Source: DASSBG01 sp965651365 (lineage in GTDB: Bacteria; Pseudomonadota; Gammaproteobacteria; Xanthomonadales; Rhodanobacteraceae). From it: DNA of 23,305 bases. A model generated the notes under the pieces. The model did no database searches. It was given only the letters and a program-made list of their open reading frames with translations, and was not told the DNA's origin. Made by a program: the position numbers and the translations under genes. Of this stretch, positions 13,390 to 21,779 are shown piece by piece (position 1 is the stretch's first letter; every line of letters begins with the position of its first letter). The DNA lies in the NCBI GenBank assembly GCA_965651365.1, contig CBFGSA010000034.1, positions 1 to 23,305 of the forward strand, written 5' to 3'.

Positions 13390-15324
13390 TCAGTGTTGCT
13401 CGACGGGCTTGTGCACGGGCGCAGGATCGGCGTCGCGGGGCTTGGCGGTCTTGCCACCGTCATTGCCACCGCCCGAATCATGCGGGCTCCAGTCCTTGGG
13501 CGGACCCGGTTCGCGGCCGTCCATGATCGCGGCGATCTGCTCCTTGTCGATGGTTTCGTACTGCAGCAAAGCTTCGGCCATGGTGTGCAGAATGTCCATC
13601 TTCTCGTTGAGGATTCGGTTGGCCGTGCCATAAGCCTGATCGATCACGGCGCGCACGGCGACATCGATGCGGCGCGCGGTCTCCTCGGAGATCTGCTTGT
13701 GCTGGGTCACCGAGCGGCCCACGAACACCTCTTCCTCCTCCTCGGAGTAGGTCATCGGGCCGAGTTCGTCGTTGAGGCCGTACTTGGTGACCATGTCACG
13801 CGCAATCTGGGTGGCGCGCTGGATATCGTTGCTGGCGCCGGTGGTGACTTTTTCATTGCCGAAAATCAATTCCTCGGCCACGCGCCCGCCATACAAGCTG
13901 GCCAGCGAGCTCTCCAGCGATTTCTTGCTGTGGCTGTAGCGGTCCTGCTCGGGCAGGAACATGGTCACACCCAGCGCCCGCCCGCGCGGAATGATGGTGA
14001 CCTTGTGCACCGGATCGTGCTCGGGCACGGACAGGCCGACGATGGCATGGCCGGACTCGTGATAGGCGGTCAACTTCTTCTCGTCGTCGCTCATGATCAT
14101 CGAGCGCCGCTCCGAGCCCATCATGATCTTGTCCTTGGCGCGCTCGAACTGGGCCATGTGCACCTGGCGCGAATTGTCGCGGGCGGCAAACAGCGCGGCC
14201 TCGTTGACCAGATTGGCCAGATCGGCGCCGGAAAAACCCGGCGTGCCGCGAGCAATCACCTGGGCATCGACATCATCGGCCAGCGGCACCTTGCGCATGT
14301 GCACCTTGAGAATCTGCTCGCGGCCGCGCAGATCCGGCAGCGGCACCACCACCTGGCGGTCAAAACGGCCCGGACGCAACAGCGCCGGATCGAGCACGTC
14401 GGGACGGTTGGTGGCGGCAATCACGATCACGCCCTCGCTGCCTTCGAAGCCATCCATCTCGACCAGCAACTGGTTCAGGGTTTGTTCGCGCTCGTCATGA
14501 CCGCCGCCCATGCCGGCGCCACGATGGCGGCCGACGGCATCAATCTCGTCAATGAAGATGATGCACGGCGCATGCTTCTTGGCCTGCTCGAACATGTCGC
14601 GCACGCGGGCGGCGCCGACACCAACGAACATTTCGACGAAATCGGAACCGGAAATCGAGAAGAACGGCACCTTGGCCTCGCCGGCGATGGCCTTGGCCAG
14701 CAGGGTCTTGCCGGTGCCGGGGCTGCCGACCATCAGCACGCCGCGCGGAATCTTGCCGCCCAGCTTGGTGAAGCGCGACGGATCACGCAAGAACTCGACC
14801 AGTTCGCTGACTTCTTCCTTGGCTTCCTCGCAGCCGGCCACGTCGGAAAAGGTCACCTTGACCTGATCCTCGCCCTGCAACATCTTGGCGCGCGAACGGC
14901 CAAAGGACATCGCGCCGCGACCACCACCACCAGACTGCATCTGACGCATGAACCAGATCAGCAGACCGATGAAGATGATGAACGGAATCCAGTCGAGGAT
15001 CACGCGCAGAAGCGAAAAGCCGTTGTCGGAAGGCTTCTGGTTGACCTCGACATCGTGCTTGAGCAGGTTCTTGACCAGGCTGTCGTCGGAATACGGCGCC
15101 ACCGTATGCAGCGCGCTGCCATCCTTGAGCTTGCCGCTGATGTCGGGCGGGATGTTGGCGCCGATGGTGACCGACGACACATTGCCGTTTTCCACCTGCT
15201 GGATGAACTGCGAATAGGACATCTTCGATGTCTGTTCATGCTGCGGATTGAAGCGCTGGAACACCGTGACCAGCACCACTGCCACCACCAGCCACAGGAG
15301 CAGGTTTTTGGCCATTTCGTTCAT
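13390..15324 (-). CDS. ftsH: ATP-dependent zinc metalloprotease FtsH
   Basis: A 644-residue membrane-bound AAA+ protease that degrades regulators and unassembled membrane proteins from the cytoplasmic face of the inner membrane. Transmembrane segment 1 is at about residues 6-22 and segment 2 at about 105-126, with a periplasmic domain between. The AAA module has Walker A GSPGTGKT (200-207), Walker B IIFIDE (255-260) and the second region of homology ATNRPDVLDPALLRPGR. The zinc site is HESGH at 422-426. The C-terminal tail is Pro/Asp-rich and ends PVEQH. The ATG at 15324 overlaps the rlmE stop as ATGA; an internal ATG three codons later would match the E. coli start (MAKNL). The rlmE-ftsH pairing is conserved in proteobacteria. 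Confidence 0.97.
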   Translation of the reverse strand: MNEMAKNLLLWLVVAVVLVTVFQRFNPQHEQTSKMSYSQFIQQVENGNVSSVTIGANIPPDISGKLKDGSALHTVAPYSDDSLVKNLLKHDVEVNQKPSDNGFSLLRVILDWIPFIIFIGLLIWFMRQMQSGGGGRGAMSFGRSRAKMLQGEDQVKVTFSDVAGCEEAKEEVSELVEFLRDPSRFTKLGGKIPRGVLMVGSPGTGKTLLAKAIAGEAKVPFFSISGSDFVEMFVGVGAARVRDMFEQAKKHAPCIIFIDEIDAVGRHRGAGMGGGHDEREQTLNQLLVEMDGFEGSEGVIVIAATNRPDVLDPALLRPGRFDRQVVVPLPDLRGREQILKVHMRKVPLADDVDAQVIARGTPGFSGADLANLVNEAALFAARDNSRQVHMAQFERAKDKIMMGSERRSMIMSDDEKKLTAYHESGHAIVGLSVPEHDPVHKVTIIPRGRALGVTMFLPEQDRYSHSKKSLESSLASLYGGRVAEELIFGNEKVTTGASNDIQRATQIARDMVTKYGLNDELGPMTYSEEEEEVFVGRSVTQHKQISEETARRIDVAVRAVIDQAYGTANRILNEKMDILHTMAEALLQYETIDKEQIAAIMDGREPGPPKDWSPHDSGGGNDGGKTAKPRDADPAPVHKPVEQH

Positions 15325-15968
15325 GCATTTTCCTCTTGGCTGGTGCGGGACCGCTTCAGCCCCAGCGCCAGTGCGTACACCTCGCGCGACCGGGCGCGCG
15401 AGGCTTCGGGTTTGCGCATGATCACGCGCCTGTAGGCAGCGCGCAAGTCACGCACGTATTGGTCAAAGCCGACACCGTGGAACAGCTTGACCACGAAGTT
15501 GCCGTCCGGCTTCAGCCAGTTGGCCGCGAAATCGGCCGCCAGCTCGGCCAGATCCATGGCCCGGGCCTGGTCGGACACGGTCACACCACTCATATTGGGG
15601 GCCATGTCCGACAGAACAAGGTCCACGCGCCGATCGCCAAGCCGCGCTTCCAGTTCGTTCAGGACGTCCTGCTCGCGAAAATCGCCACACACGAAGTCCA
15701 CACCGGCAATCGGCGGCATCGGCAGGATGTCCAGCGCGAACAGGGTGCACTGGCTGTCCAGGCGCTCGCGCACCAGTTGCGACCAGCCACCCGGCGCCGC
15801 GCCCAGGTCAACCACGGTCATGCCGGGCCGGAGCAGGTGGTCACGATCCACCAGCTCGTCCAGCTTGTAGGCCGAGCGCGCCCGCAAACCGTCCGACTGG
15901 GCCTTCTTCACCCAGGGGTCGTCAAAATGTTCGCGCAACCAGCGCGCGCTGCTCTTGCTGCGGGCCAT
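15321..15968 (-). CDS. rlmE: 23S rRNA 2'-O-ribose uridine methyltransferase RlmE (FtsJ/RrmJ)
   Basis: A 215-residue SAM-dependent methyltransferase that modifies U2552 of 23S rRNA late in 50S assembly. The SAM loop DLGAAPGGWSQ is at 54-64. The catalytic tetrad K-D-K-E is complete at Lys35, Asp121, Lys161 and Glu196, with the same spacing as in E. coli RlmE. The ATG at 15968 (MARSKSSARWL) matches the family start. An in-frame ATG at 16001 has a better ribosome binding site (AAGGG) and would add 11 residues, so the start is not settled. It is divergent from yhbY, also linked to the large subunit, with 41-73 bp between starts, and shares ATGA with ftsH. Confidence 0.95.
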   Translation of the reverse strand: MARSKSSARWLREHFDDPWVKKAQSDGLRARSAYKLDELVDRDHLLRPGMTVVDLGAAPGGWSQLVRERLDSQCTLFALDILPMPPIAGVDFVCGDFREQDVLNELEARLGDRRVDLVLSDMAPNMSGVTVSDQARAMDLAELAADFAANWLKPDGNFVVKLFHGVGFDQYVRDLRAAYRRVIMRKPEASRARSREVYALALGLKRSRTSQEENA

Positions 15969-16041
15969 TACTGATGACAGGTTGTTGCCGGAGCCTCCCA
16001 TGATACCCTTTTGCACCTCAATCCATGGCTGAAAGCTGAAC

Positions 16042-16344
16042 ATGACCTTGTCCGCCAACCAGCGCCGCTATCTGCGCCAGCTTGCACACCCGCTCAAGCC
16101 GGTGGTGATGCTGGGCACCAAAGGTGTCACCGAGGCCGTGTGCAGGGAGCTGGACCTGGCTCTGACCCAGCACGAGCTGCTGAAGGTCAAGCTGGCTGGC
16201 GACCGCGAGCAACGGGCCGCCGAACTGGACAGGCTGCTCGACGCCACCGGCGCCGAGAACGTGCAATTGATCGGCCACATCGCCAGCCTCTACCGCCCGC
16301 ACCCCGAGCAGCCGCGCCTGGCGCTGCCGCGAGGCTCCGACTGA
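16042..16344 (+). CDS. yhbY: YhbY-type CRM-domain RNA-binding protein
   Basis: A 100-residue single CRM-domain protein. E. coli YhbY associates with pre-50S ribosomal particles. The start LSANQRRYLRQLAHPLKPVVMLGTKGVTEAV contains the GxxG loop (GTKG at 25-28) of the fold, and HELLKVKLAG is the following family block. The length is normal. It is divergent from rlmE, an arrangement common in gammaproteobacteria. No strong ribosome binding site is seen before the ATG. Confidence 0.93.
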   Translation: MTLSANQRRYLRQLAHPLKPVVMLGTKGVTEAVCRELDLALTQHELLKVKLAGDREQRAAELDRLLDATGAENVQLIGHIASLYRPHPEQPRLALPRGSD

Positions 16345-16350
16345 TACCAC

Positions 16351-16722
16351 ATGGAACTGAGCCTGCAGCAGCCCGATACCGACTACACGATTCGTCGCGT
16401 GGACGCCCACGCCGTCGCGGTCGGCAACCGGACCTTGCAGCACAGTTTCGTGCTGACGCCGACGGCGCTGATCGAGGACTGGCCGGCCGACAGCATGGAC
16501 GCCATCGATCAGGATCGCATCGACCAGTTGCTGGCACTGGAGCCCGAGCTGGTGCTGCTCGGCAGCGGCCAGCGCCAGCAGTTTGCTCCAGCGCGCGTCC
16601 AGGCCGGCCTGCTGCAACGTGGCGTTGGTCTGGAATGCATGGACAATGCGGCCTGCGCCCGCACCTTCAACCTGCTGGCCGCCGAAGGGCGTCGCGTGGC
16701 CGCAGCATTTCTGATTTCATGA
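16351..16722 (+). CDS. Mth938-like (NDUFAF3/DUF498) domain protein
   Basis: A 123-residue protein with the Mth938 fold. Recognisable blocks are HSFVLTPTALIEDWP, LLALEPELVLLGSGQRQQF and GVGLECMDNAACARTFNLLAAEGRRVAAAFLI. In mitochondria the relative NDUFAF3 helps complex I assembly. The role of bacterial single-domain members is not established. The ATG lies 6 nt after the yhbY stop, so the two are probably cotranscribed. No catalytic residues are known for the family. Confidence 0.85.
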   Translation: MELSLQQPDTDYTIRRVDAHAVAVGNRTLQHSFVLTPTALIEDWPADSMDAIDQDRIDQLLALEPELVLLGSGQRQQFAPARVQAGLLQRGVGLECMDNAACARTFNLLAAEGRRVAAAFLIS

Positions 16723-16725
16723 ACA

Positions 16726-16755
16726 CGACCGGCAAACATGCGCTTGTGCCGGTCG
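16726..16755. terminator. hairpin between the Mth938-like gene and the permease
   Basis: CGACCGGCA (16726-16734) and TGCCGGTCG (16747-16755) are perfectly complementary across a 12-nt loop, starting 3 nt after the stop codon. There is no T run, so it is a probable 3' hairpin rather than a classic terminator. Confidence 0.45.
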
Positions 16756-16789
16756 AGACTCTGGCAGCAACCAACAAGAGGGGATAAAA

Positions 16790-18487
16790 ATGCAAACTCC
16801 AACACCCGTCGTGGGCGGCGGCGACGACAAGCGTCTCAAGCGCCATGTCGGCATGGTCGGCCTGCTGTTCACCGCGGTCGGATCGATCATCGGATCGGGC
16901 TGGCTGTTCGGTGCATTGAGCGCCGCCCAGCAAGCCGGCCCGGCCTCGATCCTGTCCTGGCTGATCGGCGCGATCATGATCCTGTTCATCGGCCTGGTGT
17001 ATTCCGAGCTCGGCACCATGTTCCCGGTCTCCGGCGGCGTGGTGCGCTTCCCGCACTACGCCTTCGGTTCCTTCGCCAGCTACACCACCGGCTGGATCAC
17101 CTGGCTGGCCGCAGCGTCCACTGCGCCGATCGAGGTACTGGCAGCATTGCAGTACGCCAACAACTACATCCCCAACCTGCAGGAACTGGTCGACGGCGTG
17201 GCCGTGCTGACACCGGTGGGTTACCTGGCGGCAACCATCCTGATGTTTCTGTTCAGCCTGATCAACGTGGTCGGCATCCGCTGGTTCGCACGCATCAACA
17301 ACGCCCTGGTATGGTGGAAGATCGCGATCATCCTGCTGGTGATCGTGGCCTTCTTCAGCGCCGAGTTCAACGGCGGCCACTTCTCCTTCCCCGAGAAGGG
17401 CGGCTTCATGCCCTTCGGCTGGCATGGCGTGTTTTCCTCGATCGCCACCGCCGGCATCATCTTCTCCTACCTCGGCTTCCGCCAGGGCGTGGAACTGGCC
17501 GGCGAAACCGACAATCCGCGCCGCAACGTACCCATCGCCATCATCGGCTCGGTGCTCCTGTGTGCCTTGATCTACATCGGCCTGCAGGCGGCCTTCATCG
17601 GCGCCCTGCCCGAGGCGGCGCTGGCCAATGGCTGGGCCCACATCGGTACCACCTTCACCGGCGGCATCGAGGACAAGGCAATTGCCTTCGGTCCCCTGGC
17701 CACGCTGTCGATGACGCTGGGCCTGACCTGGCTGGCCCTGCTGCTGTACATCGACGCCTTCGTGTCGCCGGCCGATACCGGCCTGATCTACACCACCGTC
17801 ACCGCACGTCTGTCCTACGCCATGGGTCGCAACGGCAACGCGCCGGCCTCGCTGGCCAAGGTCAATGACCGCGGCGTGCCCTGGGTCAGCGTGATCGTGG
17901 CCTTCGTGGTCGGGCTGATCTTCTTCCTGCCCTTCCCCGGCTGGCAGAAGCTGGTCGGCTTCGTGACCTCGGCCACGGTGCTGTCGTTCGGTTCCGGACC
18001 GCTGGTGCTGATGGCGCTGCGCAAGGAACTGCCAGGTCGTGACCGGCCGTTCAAGCTGCCCGGCGGCATCATCGTTCCCTATCTGGCCTTCCTGTCGTCC
18101 AACCTGATCGTGTACTGGTCAGGCTGGGATGTGGACTGGAAACTCGCCATCGCCGTGCTGCTGGGCTTCATCATCCTGATCGCACACGAAGCCTTCTACA
18201 GCAAGCACACGCCACGGCTGGACTTCAAGGCCGGCTTCTGGGTCATTCCGTGGCTGGGTGGCCTGACCCTGATCAGCTTTCTCGGCACCTATCCGGAAGT
18301 GGACAAGGGCGCCGGCAACATCGGGGTGCTCAGCATCACCACGGCCATCCCGGTGATCGCGGTGTTTTCGGCGCTGATCATGTGGCTCGCCTACGCGATG
18401 CGTCTGCGCGGCAAGGATGTCGATGCGTATGTGGACGAGCAGTGGGAAGCAGCCGAAGACGTGCCGCCGGCCACGCCCAGTCCGTGA
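16790..18487 (+). CDS. APC-superfamily amino acid permease
   Basis: A 565-residue inner-membrane transporter with about 12 to 13 hydrophobic segments. The first, at about residues 20-42 (VGLLFTAVGSIIGSGWLFGAL), has the unwound GSG motif of APC transporters that binds the amino acid backbone. A long loop follows segment 5 (FNGGHFSFPEKGGFMPFGW), and the RLSYAMGRNGNAP block is the typical loop after segment 8. It resembles a subgroup that includes aspartate/proton symporter-like proteins of Bacillus (from memory); the substrate cannot be read from the sequence. The cytoplasmic C-terminus is acidic and proline-rich. GAGGGG 8 nt before the ATG is a strong ribosome binding site. deaD starts 14 nt after its stop codon. 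Confidence 0.9.
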   Translation: MQTPTPVVGGGDDKRLKRHVGMVGLLFTAVGSIIGSGWLFGALSAAQQAGPASILSWLIGAIMILFIGLVYSELGTMFPVSGGVVRFPHYAFGSFASYTTGWITWLAAASTAPIEVLAALQYANNYIPNLQELVDGVAVLTPVGYLAATILMFLFSLINVVGIRWFARINNALVWWKIAIILLVIVAFFSAEFNGGHFSFPEKGGFMPFGWHGVFSSIATAGIIFSYLGFRQGVELAGETDNPRRNVPIAIIGSVLLCALIYIGLQAAFIGALPEAALANGWAHIGTTFTGGIEDKAIAFGPLATLSMTLGLTWLALLLYIDAFVSPADTGLIYTTVTARLSYAMGRNGNAPASLAKVNDRGVPWVSVIVAFVVGLIFFLPFPGWQKLVGFVTSATVLSFGSGPLVLMALRKELPGRDRPFKLPGGIIVPYLAFLSSNLIVYWSGWDVDWKLAIAVLLGFIILIAHEAFYSKHTPRLDFKAGFWVIPWLGGLTLISFLGTYPEVDKGAGNIGVLSITTAIPVIAVFSALIMWLAYAMRLRGKDVDAYVDEQWEAAEDVPPATPSP

Positions 18488-18500
18488 GGCACATCCCCGC

Positions 18501-20246
18501 ATGAACGACCACACGCCGGCAGCGGGCGGCTTTGCCGCCCTGGGCCTGCCCGACAGTCTGCTGGCCGCGGTTGAAAAAGTAGGCTATGAAACGCCGTCGC
18601 CGATTCAGGCGGCGGCCATCCCGCCGCTGCTGGAAGGCCGCGACATGCTCGGTCAGGCACAGACTGGCACCGGCAAGACCGCCGCCTTCGCCTTGCCCGT
18701 GCTGGCCCGGCTCGATCCCGAACAGCGCAGTCCGCAGGCGCTGGTGCTGGCACCGACCCGCGAGCTGGCGATCCAGGTGGCCGAAGCCTTCCAGACCTAC
18801 GCCGCCGGCTTGCGCCGGTTCCAGGTTCTGCCGATTTACGGTGGCCAGAGCTACGGCCCGCAACTGGCAGGGCTCAGGCGCGGCGTGCAGGTTGTGGTGG
18901 GCACCCCGGGGCGCATCATCGATCACCTCAAGAAGGGCACGCTGAAACTCGACAGCCTGCGCTGCCTGGTGCTGGACGAGGCCGACGAAATGCTGCGCAT
19001 GGGCTTCATCGATGATGTCGAAACCGTACTCGAAGCGGCCCCCGATGGCTGCCAGAAATCCCTGTTTTCAGCCACGATGCCCGCTCCGATACGGCGCATC
19101 GCGCAGAAATTCCTCAACGATCCGGCCGAGATCACGGTCAAGACCAAAACCTCGACCTCGGCCAATATCCACCAGCGCTACTGGCTGGTCAGCGGCGTGC
19201 ACAAGCTCGATGCCATGACGCGCATCCTGGAAGCCGAACCCTTCGACGCCATGCTGGTGTTCGCCCGAACAAAAAAGGCGACCGAGGAACTGGCGGAAAA
19301 ACTGTGCGCCCGTGGTTTTACTGCCGCTGCCATCAACGGCGACATCGCACAGACCCAGCGCGAACGCACTGTGGCCCAGCTCAAGAGCGGCAAGCTGGAC
19401 ATCCTGGTGGCCACCGATGTCGCGGCCCGTGGTCTGGATGTCGAGCGCATCAGCCACGTGCTCAACTACGACATTCCCTACGACACCGAGTCCTACGTGC
19501 ACCGCATCGGGTGTACCGGGCGCGCCGGGCGCGAGGGCCAGGCGATTGTGTTCGTCAGCCCGCGCGAACGCGGCATGCTGCGCGCCATCGAGCGCGCCAC
19601 CCGACAGCCAATCGAGCCGATGCAGCTGCCCAGCATCGAGACCGTCAACAATCGCCGCGTAGCCCAGTTCAAGCAGCGCATCAGCGACACCCTGGCCGCG
19701 GGCACGCTGGAGCCGTTTCATGATCTGGTGCTCGATTACGAGCGCGAGCACGATGTGCCGGCCATCGAACTGGCCGCCGCCCTGGCGCGCATGGCCCAGG
19801 GCCAGCAGCCGCTGCTGCTGCGCGAGCCGACGCGGCCGGCCCGCGACGATCAGCGCACGGAATCACGCAAACCGCCACGCGATGCCCGGCCGAAACACGG
19901 CCAACGCAAGCCCCGCGAAACCACCCAGCCACACGTCACCGAACCCGGCAAGGAAACCTTCCGCGTCGAGATCGGCCACCAACATGGCGTCAAGCCCGGC
20001 AACCTGGTCGGTGCCATCGCCAACGAGGCCGATCTGGACAGCAAGTACATCGGCCGCATTTCGATCCGCGACGACCACAGCCTGATCGACCTGCCTGAAG
20101 GCATGCCGAAGGAGCTGCTGCACCACCTGCAAAAGACCCGTGTCGCGGGCCTGCCGATGCGCATTCACCGCGAAGGCAGCAAACCGCCCAAGTCACCACC
20201 AGGCCGCGGCGGCAAGGCCAAACCACGCAAGCCGCGCAATACCTGA
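18501..20246 (+). CDS. deaD: DEAD-box ATP-dependent RNA helicase DeaD/CsdA with altered motif VI
   Basis: A 581-residue RNA helicase of the cold-shock DeaD type, used in ribosome assembly and mRNA turnover. Motifs in order: Q motif (SPIQ, 33-36), AQTGTGKT (53-60), PTRELA (85-90), TPGR (135-138), DEAD (159-162), SAT (190-192), ARGLD (309-313). The C-terminal part (RVEIGHQHGVKPGNLVGAI and on) is the DbpA-type RNA-binding domain found in DeaD, followed by a Lys/Pro/Gly tail. Motif VI reads HRIGCTGR instead of HRIGRTGR: residue 338 is Cys (TGT at 19512-19514). In Vasa the equivalent arginine is one of two arginine fingers contacting ATP. The second, Arg341, is kept. The ATG at 18501 is preceded by GAGGC; the frame is open upstream within the permease gene. 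Confidence 0.94.
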   Translation: MNDHTPAAGGFAALGLPDSLLAAVEKVGYETPSPIQAAAIPPLLEGRDMLGQAQTGTGKTAAFALPVLARLDPEQRSPQALVLAPTRELAIQVAEAFQTYAAGLRRFQVLPIYGGQSYGPQLAGLRRGVQVVVGTPGRIIDHLKKGTLKLDSLRCLVLDEADEMLRMGFIDDVETVLEAAPDGCQKSLFSATMPAPIRRIAQKFLNDPAEITVKTKTSTSANIHQRYWLVSGVHKLDAMTRILEAEPFDAMLVFARTKKATEELAEKLCARGFTAAAINGDIAQTQRERTVAQLKSGKLDILVATDVAARGLDVERISHVLNYDIPYDTESYVHRIGCTGRAGREGQAIVFVSPRERGMLRAIERATRQPIEPMQLPSIETVNNRRVAQFKQRISDTLAAGTLEPFHDLVLDYEREHDVPAIELAAALARMAQGQQPLLLREPTRPARDDQRTESRKPPRDARPKHGQRKPRETTQPHVTEPGKETFRVEIGHQHGVKPGNLVGAIANEADLDSKYIGRISIRDDHSLIDLPEGMPKELLHHLQKTRVAGLPMRIHREGSKPPKSPPGRGGKAKPRKPRNT

Positions 20247-20267
20247 CGCCGCGAAGCTGGCGCATAT

Positions 20268-21029
20268 TCAGCCAGCCGAAGCGGCGACGGGTGCAGGATC
20301 CGGCAGCCGGATCCGCTGGCCCGGTTCGGCTACGCGCAAGCCATGCTTCGCCATCGCGCGCCCATCTTCGGCCGAGGCGTAGTGATACAGAATCATCTGC
20401 GGATGCAGCTGCGCCGGGTAGTCACCCAGGAGCTCGTCCAGTCCGGTGTGCGAAGGGTTGCCGTGCAAGGCGCAATCGTGCGCAATCACCTCGCCCGCAC
20501 CGGTCACGGCCTTGAGTGTTTCGGGAATGGGCCGGGTATCGCCGGTGAACACCAGGCTGCCGGGAAGACGCACGCCGAACGAAGTCTCCGGTGCGTGATG
20601 GCGGGTGGCGAAAAGCTGGAACCACAAACCATCCAGCCAGAAACCCCGCGTGCACGGCACCAGATGAAAGGCATCCCAGAAATTGACGCCGCCTTCGGCC
20701 GCCACCGGGGGATAGTCGCCAACCCGAGCCTGCAGCAGCGACATGATCCTGGCGTGCACGAACACGCGCGTGTGCATGTCCCAGCGCCGGTCGAACTGCA
20801 GCACGCTGAACAGGCGTTCCATGCCGCCCACGTGATCCATGTGGGTGTGGGTGATGTAGATCGCCGGCGGCGGCGCGCCGTAGCTGTCCAGATAGCGGTC
20901 GACGATGTCCGGTCCGCAATCGATGAGCAGCAGCGGCTCGCCGGCGCGCTCCAGCACCGCGGCCGAGGAGCCCAGCTCGCGCATCGCGCCGGAATCGCCC
21001 GTGCCCAGAAAATGCAGTTGCCAGCTCAT
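20268..21029 (-). CDS. metallo-beta-lactamase-fold hydrolase
   Basis: A 253-residue cytosolic protein of the MBL superfamily. The metal motif HTHMDH is at residues 61-66, preceded by LLIDCGPDI, and FTGDTRP supplies the bridging aspartate. RHHAPETSFG and AHDCAL fill the usual positions of later metal ligands. The start MSWQLHFLGTGDSGA recalls RNase Z-like and cyclic-phosphodiesterase-like members, but it lacks clear RNase Z exosite features, so no substrate is proposed. The ATG overlaps the kdkA stop as ATGA and the two are probably cotranslated, which hints at a function tied to envelope synthesis. It is convergent with deaD, with 21 bp between. Confidence 0.85.
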   Translation of the reverse strand: MSWQLHFLGTGDSGAMRELGSSAAVLERAGEPLLLIDCGPDIVDRYLDSYGAPPPAIYITHTHMDHVGGMERLFSVLQFDRRWDMHTRVFVHARIMSLLQARVGDYPPVAAEGGVNFWDAFHLVPCTRGFWLDGLWFQLFATRHHAPETSFGVRLPGSLVFTGDTRPIPETLKAVTGAGEVIAHDCALHGNPSHTGLDELLGDYPAQLHPQMILYHYASAEDGRAMAKHGLRVAEPGQRIRLPDPAPVAASAG

Positions 21030-21763
21030 GCGGGGCTGACCTCACGAGCGTGTGCCGCGAGCAAGGCATCCCACCAGTCACCTTGCCAATCGGCCGCCAG
21101 ACCGGCGCCCCCGGCCAGCTTGGCCAGCGAGCGATGCAAGCGGCGCAGATTGGCTTGCTGCCATGCCGCCTGCGGCTGCAGAATGCGGCCGCGGTCGAAG
21201 TCGATCAGCCAGATGTTCTGCTCGCCATCCACGAGGATATTGTGCGCGTTCAGGTCGGCATGAAACACCCCGGCGGCGTGGAAGCGACCGACACATTTCC
21301 CGATCCGCCCGGGCATGGATGGATCACGCAGAATGCGTGCCAGATCATCCGACAACGGTCCGGCACTGGGTATTTGACGGGTCAACAAATCCGCGCTGTA
21401 GTACAAGCCGTCACGTTGCCACGCACCACCGAGTGCCAGGGGCACCGGCAAACCGGCTTCGTACAAGCGCCGCAACAGACGATACTCGGCCACGCTGCGC
21501 ACGCTGGAGATGCCGGTCCACAGGTAGCGGTCGCCCAGTACCCTGGCCACGCTGCCGCCACGCCGGTAGTGGCGCAAGACTGCAGCTCCGAGGGGCGTGT
21601 CAACCACAAATACACCGCCACGGCCACCGGCCATGGCCTGCAGACCGTTGCGGCCCTGCCAGTAGGCATGATCGAACCAGCACGGCTCCATATCTGCCGT
21701 CAGAGCCGAGTCATGCACCATGCCAAGGCCGTCGTCCGCTACGATGCGCTCATCCGACACCAC
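21026..21763 (-). CDS. kdkA: 3-deoxy-D-manno-octulosonic acid (Kdo) kinase
   Basis: A 245-residue kinase of the KdkA/WaaP family, which phosphorylates Kdo in the inner core of lipopolysaccharide at the cytoplasmic face. Kinase elements: AVLRHYRRGG (61-70) with family spacing, the catalytic loop HADLNAHN with Asp170 and Asn175, and IDFDRGR with the metal-binding Asp188. The block DRYLWTGISSVRSVAEYRLLRRL is typical of KdkA. I chose the GTG at 21763 because GAGGGGGG lies 5 nt upstream; an ATG at 21721 would give 231 residues. The next gene upstream is divergent and its start lies only 16 bp away. Followed by the MBL gene with a 4-nt overlap. Confidence 0.9.
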   Translation of the reverse strand: MVSDERIVADDGLGMVHDSALTADMEPCWFDHAYWQGRNGLQAMAGGRGGVFVVDTPLGAAVLRHYRRGGSVARVLGDRYLWTGISSVRSVAEYRLLRRLYEAGLPVPLALGGAWQRDGLYYSADLLTRQIPSAGPLSDDLARILRDPSMPGRIGKCVGRFHAAGVFHADLNAHNILVDGEQNIWLIDFDRGRILQPQAAWQQANLRRLHRSLAKLAGGAGLAADWQGDWWDALLAAHAREVSPA

Positions 21764-21779
21764 TGCGTCCCCCCTCACG

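Noticed and set aside
13342..15435. A 697-codon open frame on the plus strand opposite ftsH
   Set aside because: It is the antisense shadow of a GC-rich gene. The translation is His/Gln/Ala/Gly-rich without domains, and the minus strand holds a perfect FtsH.
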